Below, piece by piece: positions 1 to 7,146 of a stretch of 21,854 nucleotides of DNA. Under the pieces are notes generated by a model. That model saw only the letters and a program-made list of their open reading frames with translations, was not told the origin of the DNA and searched no databases. The DNA comes from Candidatus Gastranaerophilales bacterium (GTDB lineage Bacteria; Cyanobacteriota; Vampirovibrionia; Gastranaerophilales; Gastranaerophilaceae), in NCBI GenBank assembly GCA_910587375.1, contig CAJULR010000040.1:1-21854 (forward strand). Direction: 5' to 3'. The translations under genes and the position numbers were made by a program. The stretch's first letter is position 1. Each line of letters opens with the position of its first letter.

Positions 1-12
1 GAAAGGAAATTT

Positions 13-237
13 ATGCTGAATCAAAAAGAAAGAGTCACTCTGAATGTTTTGAAAACTTTAGATGAAACAAATAAAACACTTGGGATTTTAAAATGTCTTT
101 CAAAATATTGTCCGTGTAAAAATAAGGAAATGTCTGCACTCATTGGTGTTCTTTTTGAAAAAATCCATACAATAAGAAAAAAACAAAGAGAAACCGCAGA
201 AATCCTAGATAAAGAGATAAATAAGGAGTTGTGCTAA
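13..237 (+). CDS. Small hypothetical protein (74 aa)
   Basis: I do not recognise this protein. It is predicted soluble, with no membrane segment. It is lysine-rich, mostly helical in character, and has a Cys-Pro-Cys cluster near residue 34 (KYCPCKNKE). The ATG is preceded by AAAGGAAA, a good Shine-Dalgarno sequence at the very edge of the window. That supports this start, although the frame is open in the 12 bases above it. It lies about 80 bases upstream of the toxin/antitoxin-like pair, on the same strand, but that pair has its own consensus promoter. Size and position fit an accessory gene of a small mobile or defence-type island. No function can be assigned. Confidence 0.55.
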   Translation: MLNQKERVTLNVLKTLDETNKTLGILKCLSKYCPCKNKEMSALIGVLFEKIHTIRKKQRETAEILDKEINKELC

Positions 238-253
238 CCCTGCGCAATCTGTA

Positions 254-278
254 AATGTATTGACAATGTATGTACATA
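254..278. promoter_or_regulatory. Candidate operator of the toxin/antitoxin pair
   Basis: The heptamer AATGTAT occurs at 254-260 and again at 265-271, start to start 11 bp apart, about one helical turn. A perfect 10-bp palindrome TATGTACATA lies at 269-278, inside the spacer of the promoter at 260-288. Closely phased short repeats over a promoter are typical operators for ribbon-helix-helix antitoxins. The second gene downstream encodes such a protein. That it binds here is inferred. Confidence 0.45.
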
Positions 279-288
279 GGGTTATAAT
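260..288 (+). promoter_or_regulatory. Consensus sigma-70 promoter of the toxin/antitoxin pair
   Basis: TTGACA at 260-265 and TATAAT at 283-288 are separated by exactly 17 bp, a perfect consensus match. Transcription should start near 294-296, so the mRNA would begin about 20 bases before the toxin ATG at 316. Such a strong promoter usually needs repression, which fits the repeats embedded in it. Confidence 0.8.
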
Positions 289-295
289 GTGAAAT

Positions 296-328
296 ATGGG
301 CGAACATAAGTTAAAATGTTTAAAGTAA
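296..328 (+). CDS. Possible 10-codon upstream reading frame overlapping the toxin start
   Basis: An ATG at 296-298 lies 7 bases after the TATAAT box, at or next to the predicted transcription start. It opens a 10-codon frame (MGEHKLKCLK) ending at TAA 326-328. The frame overlaps the first codons of the toxin gene in a different phase. The same TATAAT-to-ATG spacing is seen at three other genes here that lack a Shine-Dalgarno sequence. It may be a leaderless regulatory peptide, or chance. Confidence 0.25.
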   Translation: MGEHKLKCLK

Positions 329-582
329 GGGGCCAAAAGTTTGTCGTAAAGATGGATTTAAACCCTATTACAGGCGAGTTTGAATACCATATGTATATAA
401 GGCATTTGGTTATGCCAGAGCAGGCAATTGCTGCTTTTTTCTCCAAAACGACAGAAATATATAACGAGCCGCATGACAGATATGAATTATATAGTGAAGA
501 ATTCAATATTACTGTATATTACACATATTTGAAAGAACAGGATATCTTTTTGATAACAGCATTTTACCAAGGAGGTTTTTAA
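316..582 (+). CDS. Putative type II toxin, RelE/BrnT-like (88 aa)
   Basis: Probably the toxin of a two-gene toxin/antitoxin module; such toxins are usually ribosome-dependent or free mRNA endonucleases. The identification rests on size, gene order and pattern. The protein has a strand-rich start (KFVVKMDL), a helix with RHLVMPEQAIAAFF, then strands ending ITVYYTYL and IFLITAFY. This resembles compact RelE/BrnT/DUF4258-type folds. I cannot point to a confirmed catalytic residue. The next gene starts two bases after its stop, and that gene's AGGAGG lies inside this gene's 3' end, so the two are translationally linked. The ATG at 316 has only a weak ribosome site (TAAG), and an in-frame stop at 307-309 excludes a longer product. 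Toxin-first order matches brnTA. Confidence 0.55.
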   Translation: MFKVRGQKFVVKMDLNPITGEFEYHMYIRHLVMPEQAIAAFFSKTTEIYNEPHDRYELYSEEFNITVYYTYLKEQDIFLITAFYQGGF

Positions 583-583
583 T

Positions 584-862
584 ATGAATAAAAAAACCAA
601 AAATATACCAAATATAGGCATAGCTGAAGTTTCAGATTATATTCCAACGCCAGATGAGGAAGAAAAAATCTTAGAATTTGAAGCCCAAGCGGAAGCTGAC
701 ATTGCGGATATGAAACAAACTTCAAGCGTTACTTTTCGCTGGTCTGAATTTGAAATCAAGCGTGCAAAAAGCATCGCAAAGAAAATGGGGCTTCCATATC
801 AAACTTATATTAAAATGTCCCTAAAACAAGCCATGGACAACGACGAAAAGAAATACAATTAA
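584..862 (+). CDS. Putative CopG/BrnA-type ribbon-helix-helix antitoxin (92 aa)
   Basis: Likely antitoxin and autorepressor of the preceding gene. Residues 48-84 read as a ribbon-helix-helix DNA-binding unit: a short strand (SVTFRW), helix EFEIKRAKSIAKKMG, then LPYQTYIKMSLKQAM. The motif 'LPYQ.YIK..L' is typical of CopG-like antitoxins. The first 45 residues are acidic and probably disordered, suited to wrapping a basic toxin. The start is fixed by a near-perfect AGGAGG at 570-575. No terminator is evident before the convergent ccdA gene, which ends 29 bases away. Binding to the repeats at 254-278 would give the usual autoregulation, but this is not shown by the sequence. The RHH assignment is fairly firm; the pairing rests on arrangement. 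Confidence 0.7.
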   Translation: MNKKTKNIPNIGIAEVSDYIPTPDEEEKILEFEAQAEADIADMKQTSSVTFRWSEFEIKRAKSIAKKMGLPYQTYIKMSLKQAMDNDEKKYN

Positions 863-891
863 TATGGTTTCAAAAGGAGATTTTTAATTCC

Positions 892-1638
892 TTAGATAAA
901 CCTCGAAAATACCTTAATATAAAGGAAAATTGAGGAAAGGATTAAAAGCACGCCTGAAATTTTAAGCAAAATTTCCCCTGCCGATGTAAAGCGCTTCATA
1001 TTCTTTAAAAACGAAGTCGAAAGCCCGATTAATACTATAATTAGCCCTTGGCCAAGCGCAAAAAGGAAAAGCATTGCTGCCGCATAAATTAAATTTGCAG
1101 ATAGTGTTGCAAAGCTCATTATGCCGGCAAGAATAGGTGTAGAGCAAGGTGTGGCCGCAAGTGCAAATAAAGCACCCACAATAAAAGGATAGAGAAAAAG
1201 GCTCTGCCCCTTTGATTTTGGCATTTTTTTCACAATCACAGGAAGCGTTAAATCTAGAACGCCGATTAAATTTAGGCCCATAACAAGAAGAAGGGAGGCA
1301 ATAATTAAAATCCAATACGGGCCGCCAATTGACATAAACACGCGTCCTGTAAGGGCGCAGGCAATGCCAATTACCGTTAGAACCACAGAAAGCCCCAAAA
1401 CAAAGGATAAAAGCTGGGCAAAGTTTCTAAGGTTCGCTGAAATGCTTTTGCTATTGCCTTCGGTTTCATCGTCTTTTGCGCCATAGCCCCCGATGTAGGC
1501 CACAATTATAGGTAAAACCCCAAGAGAGCAAGGGCTTAAAGACGCTACAACCCCTCCTAAAAATGCAATTGCAAGGAAAAGGAGTGAAAATTCGCCTGTC
1601 TGTAATCCTGTCAAGAGTCTGTTTATTAATTCTTCCAT
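892..1638 (-). CDS. ccdA: Cytochrome c biogenesis protein CcdA (DsbD transmembrane family)
   Basis: Integral membrane protein of the CcdA/DsbD family. It passes electrons from cytoplasmic thioredoxin to thioredoxin-like proteins on the outer face of the membrane, as used in haem-cytochrome assembly or disulphide reduction. At 248 residues it has the family's usual size, with about six membrane segments. The two redox cysteines sit in the expected Pro-Cys contexts: SPCSLG (Cys37) and TPCSTP (Cys165). A charged loop (KDDETEGNSK, about residues 55-64) follows the first part of the protein. The start has an AGGA ribosome site. It lies downstream of a membrane-anchored thioredoxin on the same strand, its likely periplasmic partner. 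A hairpin lies in the gap between the two genes. Confidence 0.93.
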   Translation of the reverse strand: MEELINRLLTGLQTGEFSLLFLAIAFLGGVVASLSPCSLGVLPIIVAYIGGYGAKDDETEGNSKSISANLRNFAQLLSFVLGLSVVLTVIGIACALTGRVFMSIGGPYWILIIASLLLVMGLNLIGVLDLTLPVIVKKMPKSKGQSLFLYPFIVGALFALAATPCSTPILAGIMSFATLSANLIYAAAMLFLFALGQGLIIVLIGLSTSFLKNMKRFTSAGEILLKISGVLLILSSIFLYIKVFSRFI

Positions 1639-1679
1639 TTTTTAATTGTCCTAAAAACCAATTCTAAAAATTAAAAGCC

Positions 1680-1717
1680 CGGGCCCATAAGGCGTTCGCC
1701 TCGTATAGCAAGGCCCG
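1680..1717 (-). terminator. Intercistronic hairpin between thioredoxin and ccdA genes
   Basis: CGGGCC at 1680-1685 pairs with GGCCCG at 1712-1717. A nested stem AGGCG/CGCCT is at 1690-1701. On the minus strand the structure is followed by TTTTAATTTTT. It could terminate most transcripts after the thioredoxin gene, or attenuate ccdA expression. Confidence 0.5.
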
Positions 1718-1731
1718 AACCTTTGTTAAAA

Positions 1732-2145
1732 TTATTTAATATTATTCAAACCTGTCCTGATTTCTTCTTCAGTTAAGGCACCTTCTGTTTTTTGGATGAT
1801 TTTTCCATCCTTGCTTACAAAAATTAATGTCGGAACAACCGTCACTTTATATGTTTTAACCGCTTCGGAGCTTTCTTTTGAACCGTCTGAAACGTTAATT
1901 TCTTCAAAGGTTATGGCGTCTTTATAGTCAGGAACCACATTCACCATTATTTTTGAAACTTTTTTACAATCAGAACACATTGGGGATGAAAACTTCATCA
2001 ATTTTGCCTTTCCGTTTGTTGGAACCACTGTATGGCTTGCAATTCTTGATTCGTCGGCGTTTGTTTTTGCAATTCCTGTTTCAAGCCAGGCAAAAACGCC
2101 AAGCGGAATAACAAATATTAAAAGTACAATAATCCAATTTTTCAT
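1732..2145 (-). CDS. Membrane-anchored thioredoxin-fold protein
   Basis: An extracytoplasmic thioredoxin-like protein of 137 residues. Residues 1-21 form an uncleaved signal anchor or signal peptide (MKNWIIVLLIFVIPLGVFAW). The rest is a thioredoxin fold with the redox motif SPMCSDCKK (Cys57 and Cys60) and the cis-proline loop TVVPTLIFV (Pro105). The C-S-D-C pair is not the classical WCGPC, and the Trp before it is missing, so it is a divergent family member. CcdA follows on the same strand and would keep it reduced. Its substrate is unknown: apocytochrome c or exported Cys-rich proteins are both possible. The start has a GAGGTAAG ribosome site, and a lone TATAAT-like box sits near 2187-2192 on the minus strand. 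Confidence 0.88.
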   Translation of the reverse strand: MKNWIIVLLIFVIPLGVFAWLETGIAKTNADESRIASHTVVPTNGKAKLMKFSSPMCSDCKKVSKIMVNVVPDYKDAITFEEINVSDGSKESSEAVKTYKVTVVPTLIFVSKDGKIIQKTEGALTEEEIRTGLNNIK

Positions 2146-2263
2146 AAAAATCTTACCTCGTTCATTTTGTTTTATTTAACAAAAAAATTATAATTTCTGT
2201 CTTGAAATTTAATATTCCCTATCCGGACCTCCGCTTTTGCTTATTATTTTTTTCGGAGAAATT

Positions 2264-3802
2264 TTACACACTTCCGTATCCCCTAAATTGCAGTGCTTGC
2301 GCCAGATGAGCGGTTTGAATATTTTCTTTATTGTCAAGGTCTGCTATTGTTCTTGAAATTTTTAAAATCCTGTCAAATCCTCTTGCAGAAAGGTTGAAGG
2401 CGCTTGCCGCATTTTTCAGCATATTTTTTGCCTCAGGCTCTAAAACGCAGTATTTTCTTATTAATTTTGGGTTTAATTCTGAATTTGTAAAAATCATAAC
2501 ACCCTTGCTGCGCTCCTCTTTATACCTTTGAAGCTGGATTTCCCTTGCGTTTGACACCCTTTTTCTTATCTCGATTGAAGATTCCATATCAGGTGTTTCT
2601 TCCAAAAGCTCATTTTCATCAAGCCTTGGGACATCAATATGGATGTCAATTCTGTCTAAAAGCGGGCCGGAGAGTTTGTTTCTGTATCTTGTAATTTGAA
2701 AATCGCTGCATTTACAATCCACCTTCTTATCCCCCAAAAAGCCGCAGGGGCAAGGGTTCATCGCCCCTAAAAGAATGAAGTTTGCAGGATATTTTATGCT
2801 TGTCTGTGCGCGCGAAATTGTCACTTCCCCATCTTCCACAGGCTGTCTTAAAACTTCAAGCACGGAGCGCGGAAATTCAGGCATTTCATCCAAAAATAAA
2901 ACTCCTCTGTGCGCAAGGGTGATTTCACCCGGTTTCGGGTTTGACCCTCCGCCTATAATCCCCGCCGCAGAGGCGCTATGGTGTGGTGCTCTGATTGGCC
3001 TTTCTGAAACAAGAGGGTTATTGTAATCCAAAAGTCCTGCTATAGAATAAATTTTGGTAATTTCAATGGCTTCATCTTTGGTTAAGGGCGGAAGAATGGA
3101 TGGAAACGCTTTTGCAAGAAGAGTTTTGCCGGAGCCCGGGCTTCCTGCCATAAGCACGTTGTGTGCCCCTGCTGCTGCAATTTCAAGCGCCCTTTTTGCA
3201 AATTTTTGGCCCTTAATATACTTAAAATCGGCCGAATATTCTTTATCAATTGTTATAAAATCGTCGATATTTTGTTTAATTTGAGGAAGCGAAACCCCGT
3301 CGTTTAAATGTAAAACAACCTCATTTAGATTTTTTGCCCCAAAAATTTCAATGTTTTCTGCAAAGCTTGCCTCTTTAAGGTTGTCATAGGGGATTATAAC
3401 CTTTGTAACACCAAGGTTTTTCAGCCCAAAAACAATTGGAAGTACACCATGGACTGCCTTTATGCTTCCATCCAAAGACAATTCCCCGATAAATGCTGTG
3501 TTTTCGGGCTCTTTGAAAATCACTCCTTCTTTTGCCAAAATCCCAACAGCCATTGCTAAATCATACGCTGCCCCTTCTTTTTTGAGGTCTGCAGGCGCAA
3601 GGTTAATTACAACCTTGGTTTGCGGGAAGGAGTGCCCGGAATTTTTAATTGCAAGCTTTAATCTCTCCTTGGCCTCTGAAATTGCGGTGTCCCCAAGGCC
3701 AATGATTGAAATTTGGGGCAGAGAGTTTGTAACATCAACCTCTACCTCGATTTTAAAAACGTCAAGCCCAATTGTGGCTGCGCTTAAGATTTTTACTACC
3801 AA
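2264..3802 (-). CDS. comM: ComM/YifB family Mg-chelatase-like AAA+ ATPase
   Basis: A 512-residue member of the YifB/ComM family. ComM of naturally competent bacteria is a hexameric helicase that promotes branch migration of incoming DNA during transformation. An N-terminal lon-protease-like domain (about 1-170) precedes the AAA+ core. Walker A is GSPGSGKT (220-227) and Walker B is VLFLDE (301-306). A Cys-rich insert (NPCPCGFLG, then DCKC) and the Mg-chelatase-like C-terminus follow. The start is a TTG at 3800-3802; the next Met is far inside the conserved N-terminal domain, so TTG is needed. The upstream gene's stop TAG lies one base before it, with AGGAA just upstream, so translation is probably coupled. 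Whether this organism is competent is not shown here. Confidence 0.93.
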   Translation of the reverse strand: MVVKILSAATIGLDVFKIEVEVDVTNSLPQISIIGLGDTAISEAKERLKLAIKNSGHSFPQTKVVINLAPADLKKEGAAYDLAMAVGILAKEGVIFKEPENTAFIGELSLDGSIKAVHGVLPIVFGLKNLGVTKVIIPYDNLKEASFAENIEIFGAKNLNEVVLHLNDGVSLPQIKQNIDDFITIDKEYSADFKYIKGQKFAKRALEIAAAGAHNVLMAGSPGSGKTLLAKAFPSILPPLTKDEAIEITKIYSIAGLLDYNNPLVSERPIRAPHHSASAAGIIGGGSNPKPGEITLAHRGVLFLDEMPEFPRSVLEVLRQPVEDGEVTISRAQTSIKYPANFILLGAMNPCPCGFLGDKKVDCKCSDFQITRYRNKLSGPLLDRIDIHIDVPRLDENELLEETPDMESSIEIRKRVSNAREIQLQRYKEERSKGVMIFTNSELNPKLIRKYCVLEPEAKNMLKNAASAFNLSARGFDRILKISRTIADLDNKENIQTAHLAQALQFRGYGSV

Positions 3803-3803
3803 A

Positions 3804-4475
3804 CTAATTAATTCCTATAAAACTTATGGATTTTATTAAATCCAGCGTTGCGTCTGCGGAATAATTGCCTGAAAGCCTTGAAGAGAGCACCACTTTTGTT
3901 GATGTATCTTCTTTACTTTGTTTTACGGCCTTGCTTATTTTTGCAACTATACCGTCATCTGCGTTTTTTGTGTTATATGCGGCAATTGTTCCTGTCACCT
4001 TTACAAAAGGTATGCCTTTAATATTTGCCTTAAAATGCACATAGGGAACAATTTTTCCCTTTGCAAGAATTGTTCCTCTTTGGGTAATTTCAATGTCCCT
4101 TAGGCCAATGGGCGAATTTTTTACCGTATCCATAAGCTGATAGAGCTTAAGGTCGATTTTTGTGCTGTAAAAATCTGCCTGGTTAATTGTTGTTGTGTCC
4201 CCAAGGTCTATAAGGCTGATTTTTTGGCCTGTGGGCTTATTTGTTGCGGTAATTTTTCTGTATTTTCCAATTGTAACAGATCTTCTAAATGTGTATTCTT
4301 CGCTTACATATGCAAGGTTTCCAAAATCTTTTTCTTCTTTAATTAATACCTCTCTTGGCGGGTTTGTGTAGGAATCAAACCTTTCTTTTATGGCTTGGGG
4401 CCCATTAAAGAAAAAGAATGCGTAAATTACAAGGATTACAATTATTAACCGAAAAATACCCTTCAGGCAGCCCAT
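3804..4475 (-). CDS. Membrane-anchored hypothetical protein (223 aa)
   Basis: I do not recognise the family. Residues 7-24 are a hydrophobic segment (FRLIIVILVIYAFFFFNG) after a short N-terminus with one Cys. The remainder, rich in beta-strand patterns and Thr/Lys, should lie outside the membrane. It has no Cys and no clear catalytic motif. The layout recalls small anchored lipid- or envelope-binding domains such as the LmeA/DUF2993 type, but that is a guess. The start is well supported by AGGAGG seven bases before the ATG. It ends one base before the TTG start of comM, so the two form an operon and may be translated in a coupled way. It is divergent from mutS across a 64-base gap. Confidence 0.7.
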   Translation of the reverse strand: MGCLKGIFRLIIVILVIYAFFFFNGPQAIKERFDSYTNPPREVLIKEEKDFGNLAYVSEEYTFRRSVTIGKYRKITATNKPTGQKISLIDLGDTTTINQADFYSTKIDLKLYQLMDTVKNSPIGLRDIEITQRGTILAKGKIVPYVHFKANIKGIPFVKVTGTIAAYNTKNADDGIVAKISKAVKQSKEDTSTKVVLSSRLSGNYSADATLDLIKSISFIGIN

Positions 4476-4502
4476 AAATTCCTCCTAAAAATTGTTAAAT
4501 TT

Positions 4503-4532
4503 TTGCCAAGTAAGATACATTTATTCTATTAT
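4503..4532 (+). promoter_or_regulatory. Candidate leaderless promoter of mutS
   Basis: TTGCCA at 4503-4508 and TATTAT at 4527-4532 are 18 bp apart. The mutS ATG follows 7 bases after the -10 box, where transcription itself should start. There is no purine-rich ribosome site between box and ATG. Confidence 0.5.
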
Positions 4533-4539
4533 AAAAGAT

Positions 4540-7011
4540 ATGGAATATCAAAGTTTTATCAAATCCGCTGAAGTTGATATTACTAAAGCCTCCAAAATTT
4601 TAAAACAATATCTGACCTTAAAAAGGCAAAACGCTGATTCTATCGTCTTTTTCAGGCTCGGAGATTTTTATGAAACATATTTTGAAGACGCTTCAACTTT
4701 ATCAAAAGTTTGCGGAGTACTTTTAACAAAAAGAAAATTTACAGAGCTTGGCGACATCTTAATGGCAGGCGTACCGCATAATAGCGCTGAAATTTATATT
4801 GCAAAATTAACAAGCGAAAAATATAAAGTTTCAATTGTAGAGCAGGTTCAAAAAAAAGAAGAGGTTAAAAAAGGCGATATTATTAAAAGAGAGGTGATTA
4901 GAACCTATTCGCCCGGAACCCTTATTGATGAAAGTTTTTTAAATTCAAAAGAAAATAATTTTTTGGCCTCTGTTCTAAAATGTGAAAATAAGTGCGGCCA
5001 AAGGTATGGCCAAAGGTATGCCCAAAAGTATGGCCTAAGCTATGCAGACATTTCAACCGGGGAATTTTTTATAACAGAAGGCTCTTTGGATGAAATTCTC
5101 TGCGAGCTTTCAAAAATAAACCCAAGCGAACTTTTAATTAAACTTAAAACCAGGGAAATTGAGCCTTTTAAGCCGGTGCCTGAAAAAGAAGCGGATATCG
5201 ATGATTGCATAGCGGAAAAATATCCTGTGACAATTGTTTCAAAGGATTACTATTCCCTTGATGTGCAATCTGATGAGCTTTTAGAGTATAAAACGGGCTT
5301 AATGTGCGCAAATTCAATCATAGCATACACCAAAGAAACCCAAAAAAGCTTTATGCCAAAGCTTGATGTCATCCGAAAATATTCTATTTCAAACCATCTG
5401 ATTATGAATGAGAGGACAAGAAAAAATCTTGAATTAAATAAAAATTCTAAAGACGATAAAAAATACGGGTCAATTTTTTGGGCGGTGGATAGGTGTAAAA
5501 CCTCAATGGGCAAAAGGCTTTTAGCCTCTTTTTTGAATGAACCTCTTTATAATGTTGAAGAAATTGAAAAACGCTTAGATGGTGTCAGTGAGCTGATTTT
5601 GGATGTTAAAAAGCTTGAAGAATTATCCTCTCTTTTAGAGGATTTAGCAGATATATCAAGGCTTTCATCCAAATTGTCAAACGGAACAGTAAGCCCCAAG
5701 GAGCTTTTAGCCATAAAAAATACTTTAAAAATCATTGAAAAGTTCAAAACCCTCTCTAAATCTTTCAAAAGCCCTGTTTTAAAAAATGAATATGATGATG
5801 AAATTTTAATAAGTTATAGAGAAATCCTGGAAAGAACGATAGCGCAAGAGCCTTCAGGTAATTTAAGAACCGGCGGGATTATAAAAGATGGGGCAAATGG
5901 CCCTCTGGATGCGCTTCGGGCAGAAATTTCCGTGCTTGAAAATGAAATTTCAGATTATGAAAATGAGCTTATTCAAAAAACCGGGGTTAAAAATTTAAAG
6001 ATAAATTATGCCAAAAACACAGGCTGGTCAATAGATGTGCCGATTTTAGGGGTAAAAGATTTTAAGGCAAAAGCGGGCGAATTTAGCCTGAAACAAAAGC
6101 TTTCCGGGGTTGAAAAGTGCACCACTCCAAGGCTTTGCGCTTTGGAAGAAAAAGTTTTATCGCAAAAATTAAAATCGTTTGAACTTGAGTATGATACGTT
6201 TTTAAAACTTCGTGAATATTCAAAAGAATTAACAGGGGCCTTAAGAGATTTTTCATATGATGTCGCATTCAAGGATGTTCTTGTATCCTTTGCCACAAGC
6301 GCAATTGAGGGAAGCTACACGAGGCCGAAGTTCACTGCGGGCTTTAAATACACTTTTGAAGATGGTGTACACCCTGTATTGGCGCAGCTTTCATCGACAT
6401 CAAATGCCCAAATAGACCCTCTGGGCGCGGACTTTAACCCTAATGAAAAAATTAAGATACTAACCGGAGCTAACATGTCGGGCAAAAGCACCTATTTGCG
6501 CAAGCTTGCCTCCATGGTTATTTTGGCACAATCGGGCTCTTACGTGCCCTGCAAGGGTTTTGAGGCTTCGCTTGTGGATAAAATATATGCAAGAATGGGC
6601 AGTTTTGATGATATGTTGAGTAATAACTCGGCCTTTATGTGTGAAATGCTGGATGTGGCGGAGATTTTAAGGAATGCAACGTCCAAAAGCCTTATTTTGC
6701 TTGATGAAACAGGAGTGAGCACCTCCTATAAGGATGGTATATCTGTGTCCTACGGAATTATAAAATATATCGCAAACAAAGTTGGGGCGAAAACCGTTCT
6801 TGCAACGCATTTTCAAGGACTTGATGTTTTAAGTTTGGAAGAAGAAATTGTGAAAAATTATAGGCTCGTGCAGGATGAAAAAAATGGAACCAGTGTAAGG
6901 CGCCTGGAATTAGGGGTTTGCACGGAGAGCTTGGGCTTACATGCAGCAAAGAAGGCATTTTTGCCCTCCTATGTTATCGACCGTGCAGAAAAATTTGCAC
7001 AAAAATTTTAG
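4540..7011 (+). CDS. mutS: DNA mismatch repair protein MutS
   Basis: MutS1, the mismatch-sensing ATPase that recruits MutL. From the ATG at 4540 it has 823 residues, normal for the family. The mismatch-reading Phe-x-Glu is present (DFYE, Phe43 to Glu45), as are the connector domain (YADISTGEF) and core. Walker A is GANMSGKST (643-651), Walker B LILLDE (718-723), and ATHF carries the switch His. A longer frame begins at a TTG (4492) but adds 16 residues with no ribosome site, so the ATG is preferred. Oddities: the usual DEIGRGTST stretch after Walker B reads DETGVSTS, and the signature before it reads SNNSAFM rather than a Gly-containing STFM form. The connector also contains a tandem 12-bp repeat. 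No mutL is in the window. Confidence 0.95.
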   Translation: MEYQSFIKSAEVDITKASKILKQYLTLKRQNADSIVFFRLGDFYETYFEDASTLSKVCGVLLTKRKFTELGDILMAGVPHNSAEIYIAKLTSEKYKVSIVEQVQKKEEVKKGDIIKREVIRTYSPGTLIDESFLNSKENNFLASVLKCENKCGQRYGQRYAQKYGLSYADISTGEFFITEGSLDEILCELSKINPSELLIKLKTREIEPFKPVPEKEADIDDCIAEKYPVTIVSKDYYSLDVQSDELLEYKTGLMCANSIIAYTKETQKSFMPKLDVIRKYSISNHLIMNERTRKNLELNKNSKDDKKYGSIFWAVDRCKTSMGKRLLASFLNEPLYNVEEIEKRLDGVSELILDVKKLEELSSLLEDLADISRLSSKLSNGTVSPKELLAIKNTLKIIEKFKTLSKSFKSPVLKNEYDDEILISYREILERTIAQEPSGNLRTGGIIKDGANGPLDALRAEISVLENEISDYENELIQKTGVKNLKINYAKNTGWSIDVPILGVKDFKAKAGEFSLKQKLSGVEKCTTPRLCALEEKVLSQKLKSFELEYDTFLKLREYSKELTGALRDFSYDVAFKDVLVSFATSAIEGSYTRPKFTAGFKYTFEDGVHPVLAQLSSTSNAQIDPLGADFNPNEKIKILTGANMSGKSTYLRKLASMVILAQSGSYVPCKGFEASLVDKIYARMGSFDDMLSNNSAFMCEMLDVAEILRNATSKSLILLDETGVSTSYKDGISVSYGIIKYIANKVGAKTVLATHFQGLDVLSLEEEIVKNYRLVQDEKNGTSVRRLELGVCTESLGLHAAKKAFLPSYVIDRAEKFAQKF
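4996..5043 (+). repeat. Four tandem 12-bp units inside mutS
   Basis: Units at 4996-5007, 5008-5019, 5020-5031 and 5032-5043 follow the pattern GGCCAAAGGTAT. The first two are identical, the third and fourth diverged. They encode GQRY, GQRY, AQKY and GLSY, just before the conserved YADISTGEF strand of the connector domain. Copy-number change would keep the reading frame. Confidence 0.85.
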
Positions 7012-7146
7012 CCGGGATGGGACAATTTGTCCGATGAGCTTTGTTGTAAAAAATAAAATACTAAACAAATAAATTTAATACTGCTTTTTGAAAAGTTCAT
7101 GCTTTTGTAGGATACCTAAAAAATAAAAAAATATTATATTGGCAAT

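Noticed and set aside
962..1315. 117-codon frame antisense or shifted within ccdA
   Set aside because: Cys-rich shadow frame of a membrane protein gene; no start signals.
1690..1701. Similarity of AAGGCGTTCGCCT to AAAGCGTTCGCCT in the pilin gene
   Set aside because: Too short, and the pilin copy is explained by codons of the signal; no wider similarity.
4492..4539. TTG start extending MutS by 16 residues
   Set aside because: No ribosome site, the stretch contains the promoter, and the family normally begins near the ATG at 4540.
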